Positions 47,281 to 56,000 of a DNA stretch of 64,000 bases are shown here, one piece after another. The DNA lies in NCBI RefSeq assembly GCF_024809855.1, contig NZ_JANUEM010000001.1, forward strand, positions 186,001 through 250,000, read 5' to 3'. The first letter of the stretch is position 1. Each line of letters begins with the position of its first letter. Origin of the DNA: Rheinheimera pacifica (GTDB lineage Bacteria; Pseudomonadota; Gammaproteobacteria; Enterobacterales; Alteromonadaceae). The notes under the pieces are model-generated. The model saw only the letters and a program-made list of their open reading frames with translations, was not told the origin of the DNA and made no database searches. A program made the position numbers and the translations under genes.

Positions 47281-48618
47281 TTAGCCTTCCTTCTGAATGG
47301 TCGTCAGGCAACTACGCAAAATGGTGCCATAGTCATACTTACCCGGACACACAAAGGTACACAGCGCCAGATCTTCTTCGTCTAACTCCAGACAACCTAA
47401 TGATGCTGCACTGTCAGTATCGCCCGACACCAGGTCGCGCAGCAGCAGCGTAGGTAGAATATCCAGTGGCATTACACGTTCATAGTTACCAATCGGTACC
47501 ATGGCACGAGCAGAACCATTAGTGGTGGTAGTCATACTGAACAGACGCTTCGGATTCAGATGCGACAAATAAGCACGGGTTACGGAGAATTTAGTAGCGC
47601 CCGGAGCAATCCAGCCCAGGAACTCTTTGTCAGTGCCTTCAGCCAGTACAGAAAGCTGGGTATGGTAACGGCCAACATAGCCATGTACACCGTGGGCCGT
47701 GGCGCCAGCTAACACTGAACCGGAAATAATACGGTTCTGGCCATCAGCCAGTTCACCTGCCGTCAGTTCGCTGGTTGAAGCACCCAGTACGGTTTTAACC
47801 AGACGCGGGTTTTTCACAACGGGGCCGGCAATGGCAATTACGCGCTCATTGTGCAGCTCACCGGTGGTAAATAACTTGCCGATAGCAATAACGTCCTGAT
47901 ATCCAATGTGCCACACCATCTTTTTCGCGCTTACCGGGTCAAGCAGGTGAATATGCGTACCTACCAAACCAGCTGGGTGCGGGCCATCAAATTCCGCGAC
48001 TTCGGCTTTGCTGATAGTCGGTACTGTAGCGCCGGCTTTCTTACACAGATACAGCTTACCGCCTGTCAGCGTGGCTAACAGGGTTAAACCCTGAGTAAAT
48101 GCTTCGCTATCAGCAGCAATAACTACCGCAGGATCGGCAGCCAGCGGATTAGTATCCATCGCATTGACGAAAATCGCACGCGGGGTACTTTTAATAGCGG
48201 GGGTTTGACTAAACGGGCGGGTGCGAAATGCTACCCACAATCCGGAGTCCACCAGATTTTGCACCACCTGCTCACGGCTTAAACCAGCGAGCTGATCAGC
48301 AGAATATTTCGCAAATTCAACGGCATCGTTACCTGCAGCAGCAATTACTACAGATTGTAATACCCGCTTAGCACCACGGTTGATCTCTGTGACGGTGCCC
48401 GCCAGCGGTGCAGTAAACTTAACGCCCGGGTTTTTCTTATCTTCGAAAAGTACCTGGCCTTTCTTTACCGTATCGCCAACTTCAACCGACATGGTCGGAC
48501 GCATACCAATATACTCTTCGCCTAACACAGCGACAGTTTTAATGGCATTACCCGCACTGATCTCTTGTTTAGGACTGCCCGCGAGGGGAATGTCCAAGCC
48601 TTTTTTGAGTTTTATCAT
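47281..48618 (-). CDS. nqrA: Na+-NQR subunit A
   Basis: Peripheral cytoplasmic subunit without redox groups, implicated in quinone binding. The 445-residue protein begins [18 protein letters not shown] and contains [32 protein letters not shown] (a lipoyl-like fold) and [34 protein letters not shown]. The frame opens at GTG 48630, but ATG at 48618 fits the family. First gene of nqrABCDEF-apbE-nqrM; the operon couples NADH oxidation to Na+ export. Confidence 0.96.
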   Translation of the reverse strand: MIKLKKGLDIPLAGSPKQEISAGNAIKTVAVLGEEYIGMRPTMSVEVGDTVKKGQVLFEDKKNPGVKFTAPLAGTVTEINRGAKRVLQSVVIAAAGNDAVEFAKYSADQLAGLSREQVVQNLVDSGLWVAFRTRPFSQTPAIKSTPRAIFVNAMDTNPLAADPAVVIAADSEAFTQGLTLLATLTGGKLYLCKKAGATVPTISKAEVAEFDGPHPAGLVGTHIHLLDPVSAKKMVWHIGYQDVIAIGKLFTTGELHNERVIAIAGPVVKNPRLVKTVLGASTSELTAGELADGQNRIISGSVLAGATAHGVHGYVGRYHTQLSVLAEGTDKEFLGWIAPGATKFSVTRAYLSHLNPKRLFSMTTTTNGSARAMVPIGNYERVMPLDILPTLLLRDLVSGDTDSAASLGCLELDEEDLALCTFVCPGKYDYGTILRSCLTTIQKEG

Positions 48619-48752
48619 ACGTACTTGCACTACTATTTTGGGAAGAAACAGGGCCTAGTTTTTCAGCTGCTCACCGCGCAGCGCATCCGGAGTTATTTAT
48701 CAGGGTTTCCCACTGTTTATTTTTAAACCAGATACACGTATTAAAGTCGCGG

Positions 48753-48761
48753 ATTCTAGCA
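48753..48761 (-). promoter_or_regulatory. Possible extended -10 promoter of the nqr operon
   Basis: Minus-strand TGC-TAGAAT (48761-48753) is an extended -10 about 135 bp before the nqrA ATG; no good -35 lies at the right distance. The 319-bp gap 48619-48937 holds this and the fabV terminator; I see no small gene or recognisable operator in it. Confidence 0.4.
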
Positions 48762-48902
48762 TTAATACAGCTGCCTATCTATGCTGTTACGCAAATTTTC
48801 CGGTAAACCAACCGGGCTATACTGCCATTGGTCTACCTTGGCAGCGCCGCGACATTAACGCTTTACTGCTGCAAATTCTAGTCAACTTTAGTCCATTTGC
48901 GC

Positions 48903-48928
48903 ATAAACAAAAGCCGCCCGTAGGCGGC
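48903..48928 (-). terminator. Rho-independent terminator after fabV
   Basis: Minus-strand GCCGCC (48928-48923), loop TACG, GGCGGC (48918-48913), followed by TTTTGTTT. It begins 10 bp after the fabV stop. Confidence 0.8.
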
Positions 48929-48937
48929 CTGGTAAAA

Positions 48938-50131
48938 TTAACCGGCAATGTTTTGCAGTGGTACCATGGGTGAGACATCTGCATCATAATCAACATGGCT
49001 GTAGCCAAAGCCAAATAATCTTAAGAATTCATTATGATAGCCCTTGTAATCAGTCAATGTATCAATACTGTCTGTTGTTACCTGGCCCCATAAATCTTTT
49101 ACTGCTTGCTGAATATGTGCGCTAAGCTCTTTACCGTCCATACGTAAACGGCCGGCGTCATCCATTACGGGTGTGTTGCTGTACAACCCCTGACGGAATA
49201 AACCATCAATCTGCTCAATACACCCTTCATGAGTGCCTTCTTCTTTCATGACACGATACAGCAGAGAAATATACAGCGGCATAATAGGAATGGCAGAACT
49301 GGCCTGAGTAACCAGCGCTTTTAACGACGCTACGTATGCCTTACCTTTTTTACCGGCTAACTGAGCAGTAATGGCCGCAGCAGCACGATCTAAATCTTCT
49401 TTCGCTTTGCCGATAGTAGCTTTGCCATAAATTGGCCAGGTTAGCTCTTTACCAATATAGGTATAAGCTACTGTCTGACAGTTATCTGCCAGTACACCGG
49501 CAGCATCCAGTTGATTTAACCAGCGCTCCCAGTCTTCACCGCCCATTACTTTTACTGTCTGATAAATTTCATCGTCGTTTGCCGGCTCAACCGATACTTC
49601 TTCAATTTCACGCTTGCTGGTATTGAGTGTTCTGGCAGTATACGACTGGCCTATAGGTTTTAATACTGAGCTGAATATTTCGCCACTCACCGGGTCTTTA
49701 CGCCGCGGAGCAGCCAGGCTGTACACCACCAGATCAATTTTACCCATTTCACTGCGGATAATATCAATGGCTTGCGCCTTTAACTCATCGGTAAACGCAT
49801 CGCCATTAATGTGTTTATTCCACAGCCCTTCCGCCTGCGCGGCCTGTTCAAATGCGGCGGTGTTATACCAACCGGCAGAGGCGGTTTTACTCTCTGTGGG
49901 TTCTTTTTCGAAAAATATCCCCAGGGTTTTAGCGCCTGAGCCAAAAGCTGCTGTAATACGTGAAGCCAGGCCGTAACCGGTAGAGGCACCAATCACCAGC
50001 ACATTTTTTGGCCCGTTGGCCACAGGGCCAGCTTTTTTTACATACTCGATTTGTTCTTTTACATGCTCGGCACAGCCGACAGGATGGGCGTTAGTACAGA
50101 TAAAACCACGAATTTTCGGTTGAATAACCAT
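48938..50131 (-). CDS. fabV: Enoyl-ACP reductase FabV (trans-2-enoyl reductase)
   Basis: NADH-dependent reductase for the last step of fatty-acid elongation; the FabV class is intrinsically resistant to triclosan. The 397-residue protein has NAD binding at [16 protein letters not shown] (about 43-58) and the active-site pair Y235-x8-K244 in [14 protein letters not shown], the spacing that defines FabV. Family phrases [12 protein letters not shown] and [27 protein letters not shown] are present. It is transcribed alone: bolA upstream has its own terminator, a terminator follows, and a dyad resembling a FadR site lies about 57 bp before the start. Confidence 0.96.
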   Translation of the reverse strand: MVIQPKIRGFICTNAHPVGCAEHVKEQIEYVKKAGPVANGPKNVLVIGASTGYGLASRITAAFGSGAKTLGIFFEKEPTESKTASAGWYNTAAFEQAAQAEGLWNKHINGDAFTDELKAQAIDIIRSEMGKIDLVVYSLAAPRRKDPVSGEIFSSVLKPIGQSYTARTLNTSKREIEEVSVEPANDDEIYQTVKVMGGEDWERWLNQLDAAGVLADNCQTVAYTYIGKELTWPIYGKATIGKAKEDLDRAAAAITAQLAGKKGKAYVASLKALVTQASSAIPIMPLYISLLYRVMKEEGTHEGCIEQIDGLFRQGLYSNTPVMDDAGRLRMDGKELSAHIQQAVKDLWGQVTTDSIDTLTDYKGYHNEFLRLFGFGYSHVDYDADVSPMVPLQNIAG

Positions 50132-50187
50132 GACAGCTCCTGCTGTTGTCTCGACAAAATTGACGCTAGTGTAAAACTTTACCGCAG

Positions 50188-50211
50188 AAAACAGGTCTGA
50201 TCAGCCGTTTT
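50188..50211. promoter_or_regulatory. Dyad (FadR-like) upstream of fabV
   Basis: A 24-bp dyad: AAAAC (50188-50192) and GTTTT (50207-50211) flank the palindrome CTGATCAG (50197-50204). On the minus strand 50206-50190 matches the FadR consensus (AACTGGTC-N-GACCAGTT) at 12 of 16 fixed positions by eye. Fatty-acid regulation of fabV would make sense; the protein that binds is not established. Confidence 0.4.
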
Positions 50212-50247
50212 ATGTGTCAGAACATAATTAATATACGCCGGACATAA

Positions 50248-50272
50248 AAAAAGCGTCATACCGACGCTTTTT
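50248..50272 (-). terminator. Terminator overlapping the bolA stop codon
   Basis: AAAAAGCGTC (50248-50257), loop ATACC, GACGCTTTTT (50263-50272). The bolA stop (50256-50258) lies inside the structure, so the last codons double as one stem arm. Confidence 0.8.
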
Positions 50273-50588
50273 CAGTTTTATTGCCACCATAGCATCGTGG
50301 CGACACCGGTGGTTTTTCGGCGTAGTATTCGTACCACTCCGACGGCGTGTATGTATGCAGCGCCAGCGCATGTATTTTCTCTGCCAGCTCTTCTGCCACT
50401 ATGGCATTAACCGCCCGGTGGCGCTGTAACAAACGCATACCATTAAATGCCGGCGTTACAATTACCACTTTAAAATGCGATTCAGACCCCTGAGGCACAT
50501 TATGCAGGTGGCTTTCGTTCACCACATCAAGGAACACAGGATCAAATGCACTAAGTAACTTCTGCTCAATAGCTGTATGAATCAACAT
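50256..50588 (-). CDS. bolA: BolA family protein
   Basis: BolA proteins work with monothiol glutaredoxins through a shared [2Fe-2S] cluster and affect morphology and stress responses. The 110-residue product has the fold's conserved pieces: VVNESHLHNVPQGSESHFKVVIVTPAFNGMRLLQRHRAVNAIVAEEL, including the invariant His of the VNAIV region, then ALHTYTPSEW. The C-terminal 20 residues (PPVSPRCYGGNKTEKASV) are variable. RBS AGGATTAGGGCT precedes the ATG. Single-gene transcript ending in its own terminator. Confidence 0.92.
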   Translation of the reverse strand: MLIHTAIEQKLLSAFDPVFLDVVNESHLHNVPQGSESHFKVVIVTPAFNGMRLLQRHRAVNAIVAEELAEKIHALALHTYTPSEWYEYYAEKPPVSPRCYGGNKTEKASV

Positions 50589-50714
50589 AGCCCTAATCCT
50601 TTTTTATTCCTTTAATTAACTCTAGATGCCCGCGTTAAACTTGCCAGCAGGTTTTGCTGTCAAGTTAAATAATCCGAACTAACGGGCTGGTAGCATTACT
50701 AAAAATAAATTTGT

Positions 50715-51347
50715 CTAAGCCTTCGCCTCAATATAACGAAAGGTCAGGTTCAGCCTTGCCTCTGTTACCCGGCTTTGCTTTGGCAACCGGTGCAGCCAGT
50801 GCTGCTGGCAGCCCTGGCCCATCAGCAACAAACTACCGGGTGTCAAATCCAGCGCCAGTTGCCAATGCTGCCGACGGTGCTTTAACTCAAAACGTCGTGC
50901 AGCCCCCAGGCTGACAGAAGCAATAACCGGATCATCGCCCAGTTCTGCTTCATTGTCAGCATGCCAACCCATATGTTGCTGACCGTTTGCATATAAATTC
51001 AGCAACACGCAGTTAAACGGCTGCCGCAGAAACCGGCTTACCTCGTCAGTAAGTTGCTTTACCGCCGGATGCCAGGGCACAGGCATAAAAGTAGTGCCTG
51101 AATAGCGATAACTGCAGTGGCTGTCTCCCATCCATACTTGCCGGCGCGGTATCTTTACTTTTTTACCAAACATCATAATGCTGTCCTGCGCCCAAGCTAA
51201 CTGAGTAACCAGTTCAGCTTGTAGCGCTGCACCTTCAGTGGCATTTAGCCAGCCCGGCCATAATATCATCTGCGCATCAGGTAACCGAAATACTTGCCCG
51301 GGGTATTGCTGGTTGTCGGTCTGGCGCGGCCGTGTCAAAATACTCAT
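50715..51347 (-). CDS. AlkB-like 2-oxoglutarate/Fe(II) dioxygenase
   Basis: Predicted oxidative demethylase of alkylated DNA or RNA bases. In 210 residues it has the iron triad H-x-D in GWHADNE and the distal His in HWLHRLPK, and the 2-oxoglutarate Arg in ARLNLTFR. Substrate-side features are IPRRQVWMGDSHCSYRYSG and LLNLYANGQQHMGWH, closer to the ABH2/ABH3-like bacterial group than to E. coli AlkB. It is divergent from rlmG with only 23 bp between the chosen starts, so the promoters must overlap the coding regions. Confidence 0.88.
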   Translation of the reverse strand: MSILTRPRQTDNQQYPGQVFRLPDAQMILWPGWLNATEGAALQAELVTQLAWAQDSIMMFGKKVKIPRRQVWMGDSHCSYRYSGTTFMPVPWHPAVKQLTDEVSRFLRQPFNCVLLNLYANGQQHMGWHADNEAELGDDPVIASVSLGAARRFELKHRRQHWQLALDLTPGSLLLMGQGCQQHWLHRLPKQSRVTEARLNLTFRYIEAKA

Positions 51348-51370
51348 CTTATTTCATCACTCGTGTTTCT

Positions 51371-52534
51371 ATGAATACCACTTTTGTGCATTCTCAAGGC
51401 AGCCTGCAATTACACCGCTGGCCGCTTAACCAACCAAATAGCAGCTTACAGGCATGGGATGCGGCTGACGAATTGTTGATCCTGCACGCACAGGAAGCCA
51501 TTGCTCAATTTACAGCACAACATCAACGTCAGCCGGCTTTGTTACTTATTAATGACAGTTTCGGTGCTTTGTCCTGCGCACTGTCTGACTGCCCGCAGTT
51601 TCAGGTAAATGACTCTGTACTAGCAGCAAAAGGTACTTTATATAACCGCCAGCAAAACAATATTGCAGATAGTGGCCTGCAACAACTCTCCAGTCTGGCA
51701 CCCTATCCGGCACAACCGGATATAGTACTGCTGAAGCTTCCCAATAATCACAGTTATCTGCAATATGTCTTACAACAACTTGCCGGTGTGGTTACGCCAC
51801 AAAGCATTATTCTGGCCAGCGCCAAAGCCAAAGATATCAGCCGTAATGTACTGGCAATGTTTGATAATACGCTGGGCCCGGCCACAGCGTCGTTAACCGT
51901 TAAAAAATGTCGGCTGATTCAATGTCATTTTAGTATGCCATTAGCAGGTTCCGCTGCGGTAAGGTTCCCGTTAGTCTGGCCTCTGGAGCAGACGAATTTC
52001 ACAGTAATAAACCATGCTAATGTGTTTTCCCGCGAAAAACTCGATCAGGGCGCAAGGTTCTTCTTACAACATTTGCCCGAAATCAAAAGCACCCAGCGTG
52101 TTATCGATTTAGGCTGTGGCAATGGCGTATTGGGGCTTGCACTGTTAAACCAGCACGATAATTTTAAGCTGCTGTGTTGTGATGAATCTTATATGGCGGT
52201 TGATTCGGCCCGGCAAAGCATAGCAAACAACTTACCAGACAAATTAGCGCTGTGTGAGTTTGTGGTGGATGACTGCCTGAGCCAGCAAACAGACAAGTCG
52301 GCTGATATTGTACTGTGCAACCCACCCTTTCATCAGCAACACGCCGTTACCAGCCACATTGCCAGCCAGATGTTTATTGATGCCAAAAGGGTGCTAAAAC
52401 AAGGTGGCCGTTTGCGCATAGTGGCAAATCGTCATCTGGGGTATGCTGATGTAATTAAGCGTTTATTCGGCAATTGCCAACAGTTGGCGGCCGACCCTAA
52501 ATTTATTATTTTAGAAGCCATAAAAAGGAGCTGA
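51371..52534 (+). CDS. rlmG: 23S rRNA (guanine-1835 N2)-methyltransferase RlmG
   Basis: SAM-dependent methyltransferase of the large-subunit rRNA. The product has an N-terminal catalytically inactive domain (SLQAWDAADELLIL, LLINDSFGALSCAL, SAKAKDISRNVLAMFDNTLGP) and a C-terminal active domain with SAM motif VIDLGCGNGVLGLALL, then CDES and the catalytic NPPFHQQ. A frame opens at GTG 51332 inside the divergent gene, but ATG at 51371 aligns with E. coli RlmG and gives 387 residues. It is followed 2 bp later by yajG. Confidence 0.93.
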   Translation: MNTTFVHSQGSLQLHRWPLNQPNSSLQAWDAADELLILHAQEAIAQFTAQHQRQPALLLINDSFGALSCALSDCPQFQVNDSVLAAKGTLYNRQQNNIADSGLQQLSSLAPYPAQPDIVLLKLPNNHSYLQYVLQQLAGVVTPQSIILASAKAKDISRNVLAMFDNTLGPATASLTVKKCRLIQCHFSMPLAGSAAVRFPLVWPLEQTNFTVINHANVFSREKLDQGARFFLQHLPEIKSTQRVIDLGCGNGVLGLALLNQHDNFKLLCCDESYMAVDSARQSIANNLPDKLALCEFVVDDCLSQQTDKSADIVLCNPPFHQQHAVTSHIASQMFIDAKRVLKQGGRLRIVANRHLGYADVIKRLFGNCQQLAADPKFIILEAIKRS

Positions 52535-52536
52535 AC

Positions 52537-53088
52537 ATGCGCTATATACTTTTAACTTTGCTGTTGCTTACCGGTTGCAGCGCCCCGACACCCAAATTTA
52601 TTCTGTCGCCGCAGGTATTCTGGCCGCAATCCAATCAGTTGCAACAAGCCAGGTTCGCTTTTGCTGTGTCTGATGAACGTGGCAGACCTTATTCACTGCG
52701 GATCCAAAAAGGCACGGACATACAGCAGATTAACGCCAGCAACAATATCAGTGCTGACATACAAAGCACTATGGCGCAAGCGCTGACAGAGCAGTCGGCA
52801 GTACTTGACCAAAACAGCAATACCCAAATGACCATAAGAATAACCCTGCTACAGGCTCTGGTAGATCAGCGCTCACTGGAGCACGCTGTTACTAATCAGG
52901 TTTCGTTAACGGTGTTTGTACAAAACGATCAGGGAACCTTTAGTAAAACCTATTCCGGCGACAGCAGCTATACAGCACCATTTCGCATGGATGTCGCCGC
53001 AGTTGAACGCGAATTACGTGTATTAACAGAGCAAGTGCTTGGTCAAATCCTGCAAGACAACAGCTGGCACCAGGCCGTTCGGGGGTAA
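52537..53088 (+). CDS. yajG: YajG family lipoprotein
   Basis: Predicted lipoprotein of 183 residues with lipobox LLTGC (Cys about 14). The body matches YajG: SPQVFWP near the start, NISADIQSTMAQALTEQ, ITLLQALVDQ and a conserved end with LGQILQDNSWHQAVRG. AAGGAG stands 6 nt before the ATG. YajG function is not well defined. In many gammaproteobacteria yajG lies near ampG; here ampG is two genes downstream. It is 1 bp before the cyclophilin gene. Confidence 0.85.
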   Translation: MRYILLTLLLLTGCSAPTPKFILSPQVFWPQSNQLQQARFAFAVSDERGRPYSLRIQKGTDIQQINASNNISADIQSTMAQALTEQSAVLDQNSNTQMTIRITLLQALVDQRSLEHAVTNQVSLTVFVQNDQGTFSKTYSGDSSYTAPFRMDVAAVERELRVLTEQVLGQILQDNSWHQAVRG

Positions 53089-53089
53089 T

Positions 53090-53674
53090 ATGCGTAGCTG
53101 GGCAACACTAACGCTGCTGTTTATTTTGCTAACAAGCAGTGCTGAGGCCGGACAATTTATCCAGCCTAATAATTTGTATCCCAAGGTAAAACTGATGACA
53201 TCGCATGGTGATATTATTGTTGAGCTGGATCGCAGCCGTGCACCGCTGAGCGTCAATAATTTTCTCAGTTATGTGAAAAAGAAAAGTTATGACAACACGC
53301 TGTTTCACCGGCTGGAACCTGAATTTGTCTTACAGGGCGGCGGTTATGATGCAAACTATAAACCGGTAGAAGAACAAAAACCGGTGTTCAACGAATCCGG
53401 CAACGGCATGAAGAATCAGCTGGGCACTATTGCCATGGCACGCCTGACTGATCCGCACAGCGCCACCAGCCAGTTTTACTTTAATTTGCAGGATAACCCG
53501 CACCTGGATCCCGGCCGCAACTGGGGTTATGCAGTATTTGGTTACATTGTTGAAGGCAGCGAAGTTATAGAGAAAATAAGAGCGGTAGCTACAGACACCT
53601 CAGCAGAACTTGGCTGGCCAAACGTACCGGTAGAAAAGGTGCTGTTAAAAACTGCTATTGTACTGCCAGAGTAA
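53090..53674 (+). CDS. Periplasmic cyclophilin-type peptidyl-prolyl isomerase
   Basis: Catalyses cis-trans isomerisation of prolyl bonds in exported proteins. ATG at 53090, one base after the yajG stop and behind GGGGG, starts a signal peptide (MRSWATLTLLFILLTSSAEA). The mature domain is a cyclophilin: HGDIIVELDRSRAPLSVNNFLSYV, YDNTLFHRLEPEFVLQGGGY (with the FHR and Q of the active site), GTIAMARLTDPHSATSQFYFNL and NWGYAVFGYIVEGSEVI. At 194 residues it is PpiA-sized. Cotranscribed with rlmG-yajG. Confidence 0.92.
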   Translation: MRSWATLTLLFILLTSSAEAGQFIQPNNLYPKVKLMTSHGDIIVELDRSRAPLSVNNFLSYVKKKSYDNTLFHRLEPEFVLQGGGYDANYKPVEEQKPVFNESGNGMKNQLGTIAMARLTDPHSATSQFYFNLQDNPHLDPGRNWGYAVFGYIVEGSEVIEKIRAVATDTSAELGWPNVPVEKVLLKTAIVLPE

Positions 53675-53690
53675 TAAAAGCGGCTATACT

Positions 53691-53733
53691 TTGCCTTAAC
53701 AGTCTTGTCAGTAAGAGGCCGCTGTTAAGGCAA
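53691..53733 (+). promoter_or_regulatory. 12-bp perfect inverted repeat covering the RBS of the next gene
   Basis: TTGCCTTAACAG (53691-53702) and CTGTTAAGGCAA (53722-53733) are exact complements separated by 19 nt. The right arm contains AAGG (53727-53730), the ribosome-binding site of the gene starting at 53737. In RNA read through from the upstream genes this would hide the RBS. A TATACT (53685-53690) just before the left arm could be a -10, in which case the repeat could be an operator. Confidence 0.65.
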
Positions 53734-53736
53734 TAT

Positions 53737-54057
53737 ATGTTAAACCACTTTATTGAACAAAAATCGCAGCAGCTGATTTTCTACATTTCCCGTTACTTTC
53801 GTGGCCGCTTACCACACAGCGAGTTGCATCTGTTTATCTGGGATACATTGGAAGAATGGGCACAGCTCAGTGCCTCTTTGCAGCAGCCCTGCAGCAACCG
53901 GGAACGTGTGTTCTGGCACTTAATTCATCAGTTAGAATTCTGGCCCGATAGCATCCTGCAGGAAGACAAACTATTACGCCGTAATATTCAGGATTGCCTC
54001 TGTTATCTTAAAGGTTATGGCGTGGCACCACCAGACTGCGTGGGTATCAGGCCGTAG
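53737..54057 (+). CDS. Conserved-looking hypothetical protein, 106 residues
   Basis: I do not recognise the family. The protein is helical, rich in Leu, Trp, His and Arg (RYFRGRLPHSELHLFIWDTLEEW, ERVFWHLIHQLEFWPDSILQEDKLLRRNIQDCLCYLKG), with no signal peptide or membrane segment and three Cys. The start has AAGG 6 nt before it. It lies between the cyclophilin gene and ampG and is separated from the former by an inverted repeat that pairs with its RBS. Coherent amino-acid composition and placement argue that it is real. Confidence 0.7.
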   Translation: MLNHFIEQKSQQLIFYISRYFRGRLPHSELHLFIWDTLEEWAQLSASLQQPCSNRERVFWHLIHQLEFWPDSILQEDKLLRRNIQDCLCYLKGYGVAPPDCVGIRP

Positions 54058-54137
54058 GCCGGTTGCTTCTCGCGTTTTACAGAGCTTGACCAGAATAATC
54101 TGCGCTGTAAGCTAGGCCTACAAGCGTGTTTTAGCGG

Positions 54138-55481
54138 ATGTCCGTTTTGCCTTATTACCTAGCCTGGCTGTCTGGCCTGAGTATCTACTTCCAACGTCGT
54201 GTACTGAGTATCTTTATACTGGGCTTTTCCAGTGGTCTGCCGCTAATGCTGGTGTTTGGTGTACTGTCTTTTTGGTTACGTGAAGCGCAGGTATCGCGTG
54301 CTGATATTGGTTATTTCAGTTGGGTAGCAATGGCATACGCCATAAAATGGCTGTGGTCACCGCTGGCTGATCATCTTAAAATTCCGGTTTTACATCAAAA
54401 GCTGGGCAGAAGGCGCAGCTGGCTACTACTATCCCAGCTTAGCGTAATGGTTGCAATTTGTTGTATGGCATTAACCGATCCGCAGCAGAACTTAGCCCTG
54501 ATGGCTGCTTTTGCTGTAGTGCTGGCTTTTGCATCAGCAACCCAGGATATTAATGTTGATGCTTTTCGTATTGAAAGTGCGCCGGAGAAACTGCAGGCAG
54601 CACTGGCTGCCGCCTACCTTGCTGGCTACCGGCTGGCAATGATTATGGCATCGGCGGGTACCTTGTGGTTAGCAGCTATATTTTCCGATGGTAGTGATTA
54701 TGATTTAACCGGCTGGCAACAGGCCTATTTGGTTATGGGTTTATGTATGCTGCCGGGCATCATCACCACCTTACTTAGCAAAGAGCCTGTCAGTGGCCTG
54801 CAACAGCAACAGTTTACCAATGGCGCTTTATTACAGCGCACTCTGTCCTGGCTAAAACAAGCTGTGGTAGCGCCCTTTATTGACTTCTTTAGCCGCTATA
54901 AATGGCATGCCATACTGATCCTGTTGCTTATAGCATGTTACCGCCTTAGCGACGTTGTAATGGGCGTGATGGCAAATGCATTTTATGTTGATATGGGCTA
55001 CAGCAAAGAAGAGGTTGCCAGCGTATCGAAAATATATGGCGTTATTATGACGTTGCTCGGCGCGGCCCTCGGTGGAGTGCTGATTAACAAGTTTGGCGTA
55101 ATTAAAATTCTGTTTATTGGTGCGCTGTTAAGTGCAGTAACCAATTTGCTGTTTTCTGCATTAAGCCAGATTGGCTATGACCTGGTATGGTTAACCTTAG
55201 TGATCTCGGCAGATAATTTAAGCGCAGGCATTGCTACCAGTGCTTTTCTTGCTTATTTGGCCTCTTTGGTTAATCTGGCGTTTACCGCCACCCAGTATGC
55301 GATATTCAGTTCACTGATGTTGTTACTACCTAAATTTACCGGAGGCTTTTCCGGGGTATGGGTAGAGCAGATGGGATATAGCCAGTTTTTTGTTATGACG
55401 GCGCTGATGGGAATACCGGCATTAGTACTAATTGTATTGCTGGAGCGCGCCGAACGCTTAAAACAGAACGCCGCAAAATAG
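54138..55481 (+). CDS. ampG: AmpG-like muropeptide permease (MFS)
   Basis: Inner-membrane importer of GlcNAc-anhydroMurNAc-peptides for cell-wall recycling. It has 447 residues and 12-14 hydrophobic segments, with AmpG-type motifs: FILGFSSGLPLMLVFGVLSFWLREA, KWLWSPLADH, GRRRSWLLLSQ, ASATQDINVDAFRIE, AYLAGYRLAMI and FYVDMGYSKEEVASVSKIYG. The ATG at 54138 is chosen; the SD is weak. Works in the same pathway as the LD-carboxypeptidase-like protein at 1.2 kb. Its stop lies in a 7-bp inverted repeat (AACGCCG/CGGCGTT) without a T run. Confidence 0.9.
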   Translation: MSVLPYYLAWLSGLSIYFQRRVLSIFILGFSSGLPLMLVFGVLSFWLREAQVSRADIGYFSWVAMAYAIKWLWSPLADHLKIPVLHQKLGRRRSWLLLSQLSVMVAICCMALTDPQQNLALMAAFAVVLAFASATQDINVDAFRIESAPEKLQAALAAAYLAGYRLAMIMASAGTLWLAAIFSDGSDYDLTGWQQAYLVMGLCMLPGIITTLLSKEPVSGLQQQQFTNGALLQRTLSWLKQAVVAPFIDFFSRYKWHAILILLLIACYRLSDVVMGVMANAFYVDMGYSKEEVASVSKIYGVIMTLLGAALGGVLINKFGVIKILFIGALLSAVTNLLFSALSQIGYDLVWLTLVISADNLSAGIATSAFLAYLASLVNLAFTATQYAIFSSLMLLLPKFTGGFSGVWVEQMGYSQFFVMTALMGIPALVLIVLLERAERLKQNAAK

Positions 55482-55509
55482 CACGGCGTTGCTGACATAG
55501 CTCAATAGA

Positions 55510-55752
55510 TCAGGCTGATAAAACTTGTTTTAACCCTTCAGTAGGGTCAACGTCCAGCGCCTGACAATAACGTACGTATTCAATCACATCTAAACGACGT
55601 TCCTGATTTTCTACTTTACCGATAAAAGAGTGCGGTGTACCCAAAATTTCAGACAGGCTGCGCATAGTATGGCCTTTTTCCTGACGCTGCCGTTTTAACC
55701 AGACACACAGACGCTTATTTTCATCAGAAATTACGCTTTTTGTACCTTTCAT
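55510..55752 (-). CDS. XRE-family helix-turn-helix regulator
   Basis: An 80-residue protein that is essentially one HTH_3/XRE domain: LCVWLKRQRQEKGHTMRSLSEILGTPHSFIGKVENQERRLDVIEYVRYCQALDVDP. The recognition helix is around SFIGKVENQER. No sensor or dimerisation tail is present. Convergent with ampG; the 248-bp gap upstream (55753-56000) has no other recognisable feature. Target genes are unknown. It is not next to a toxin or phage gene, so it is probably a free-standing small regulator. Confidence 0.85.
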   Translation of the reverse strand: MKGTKSVISDENKRLCVWLKRQRQEKGHTMRSLSEILGTPHSFIGKVENQERRLDVIEYVRYCQALDVDPTEGLKQVLSA

Positions 55753-56000
55753 GTTTTTTTCTTCTCCCAGCGTGTTACGCTTTTATTATGTCAAAAATAC
55801 TTCCTGCAAAAATAAAAACCCTATTGCAAACGCAATAAGCAATAAAAATCGGTTAATTAAACCACAGGATGCGACAAGCGTACAGCCACAACTGTTAAAA
55901 TATGTATTACGACTTTACAGTGCCAGAAGTGGCGTAATTTTTAGCAGCCGAGTAACGAAAACCCAGGCAAAGCCATGCCAGGTATCTGACAGAGATAAAG

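Noticed and set aside
55460-55495. Inverted repeat AACGCCG/CGGCGTT at the ampG stop as a terminator
   Set aside because: No T run on the plus strand and a long loop; recorded only in the ampG entry.
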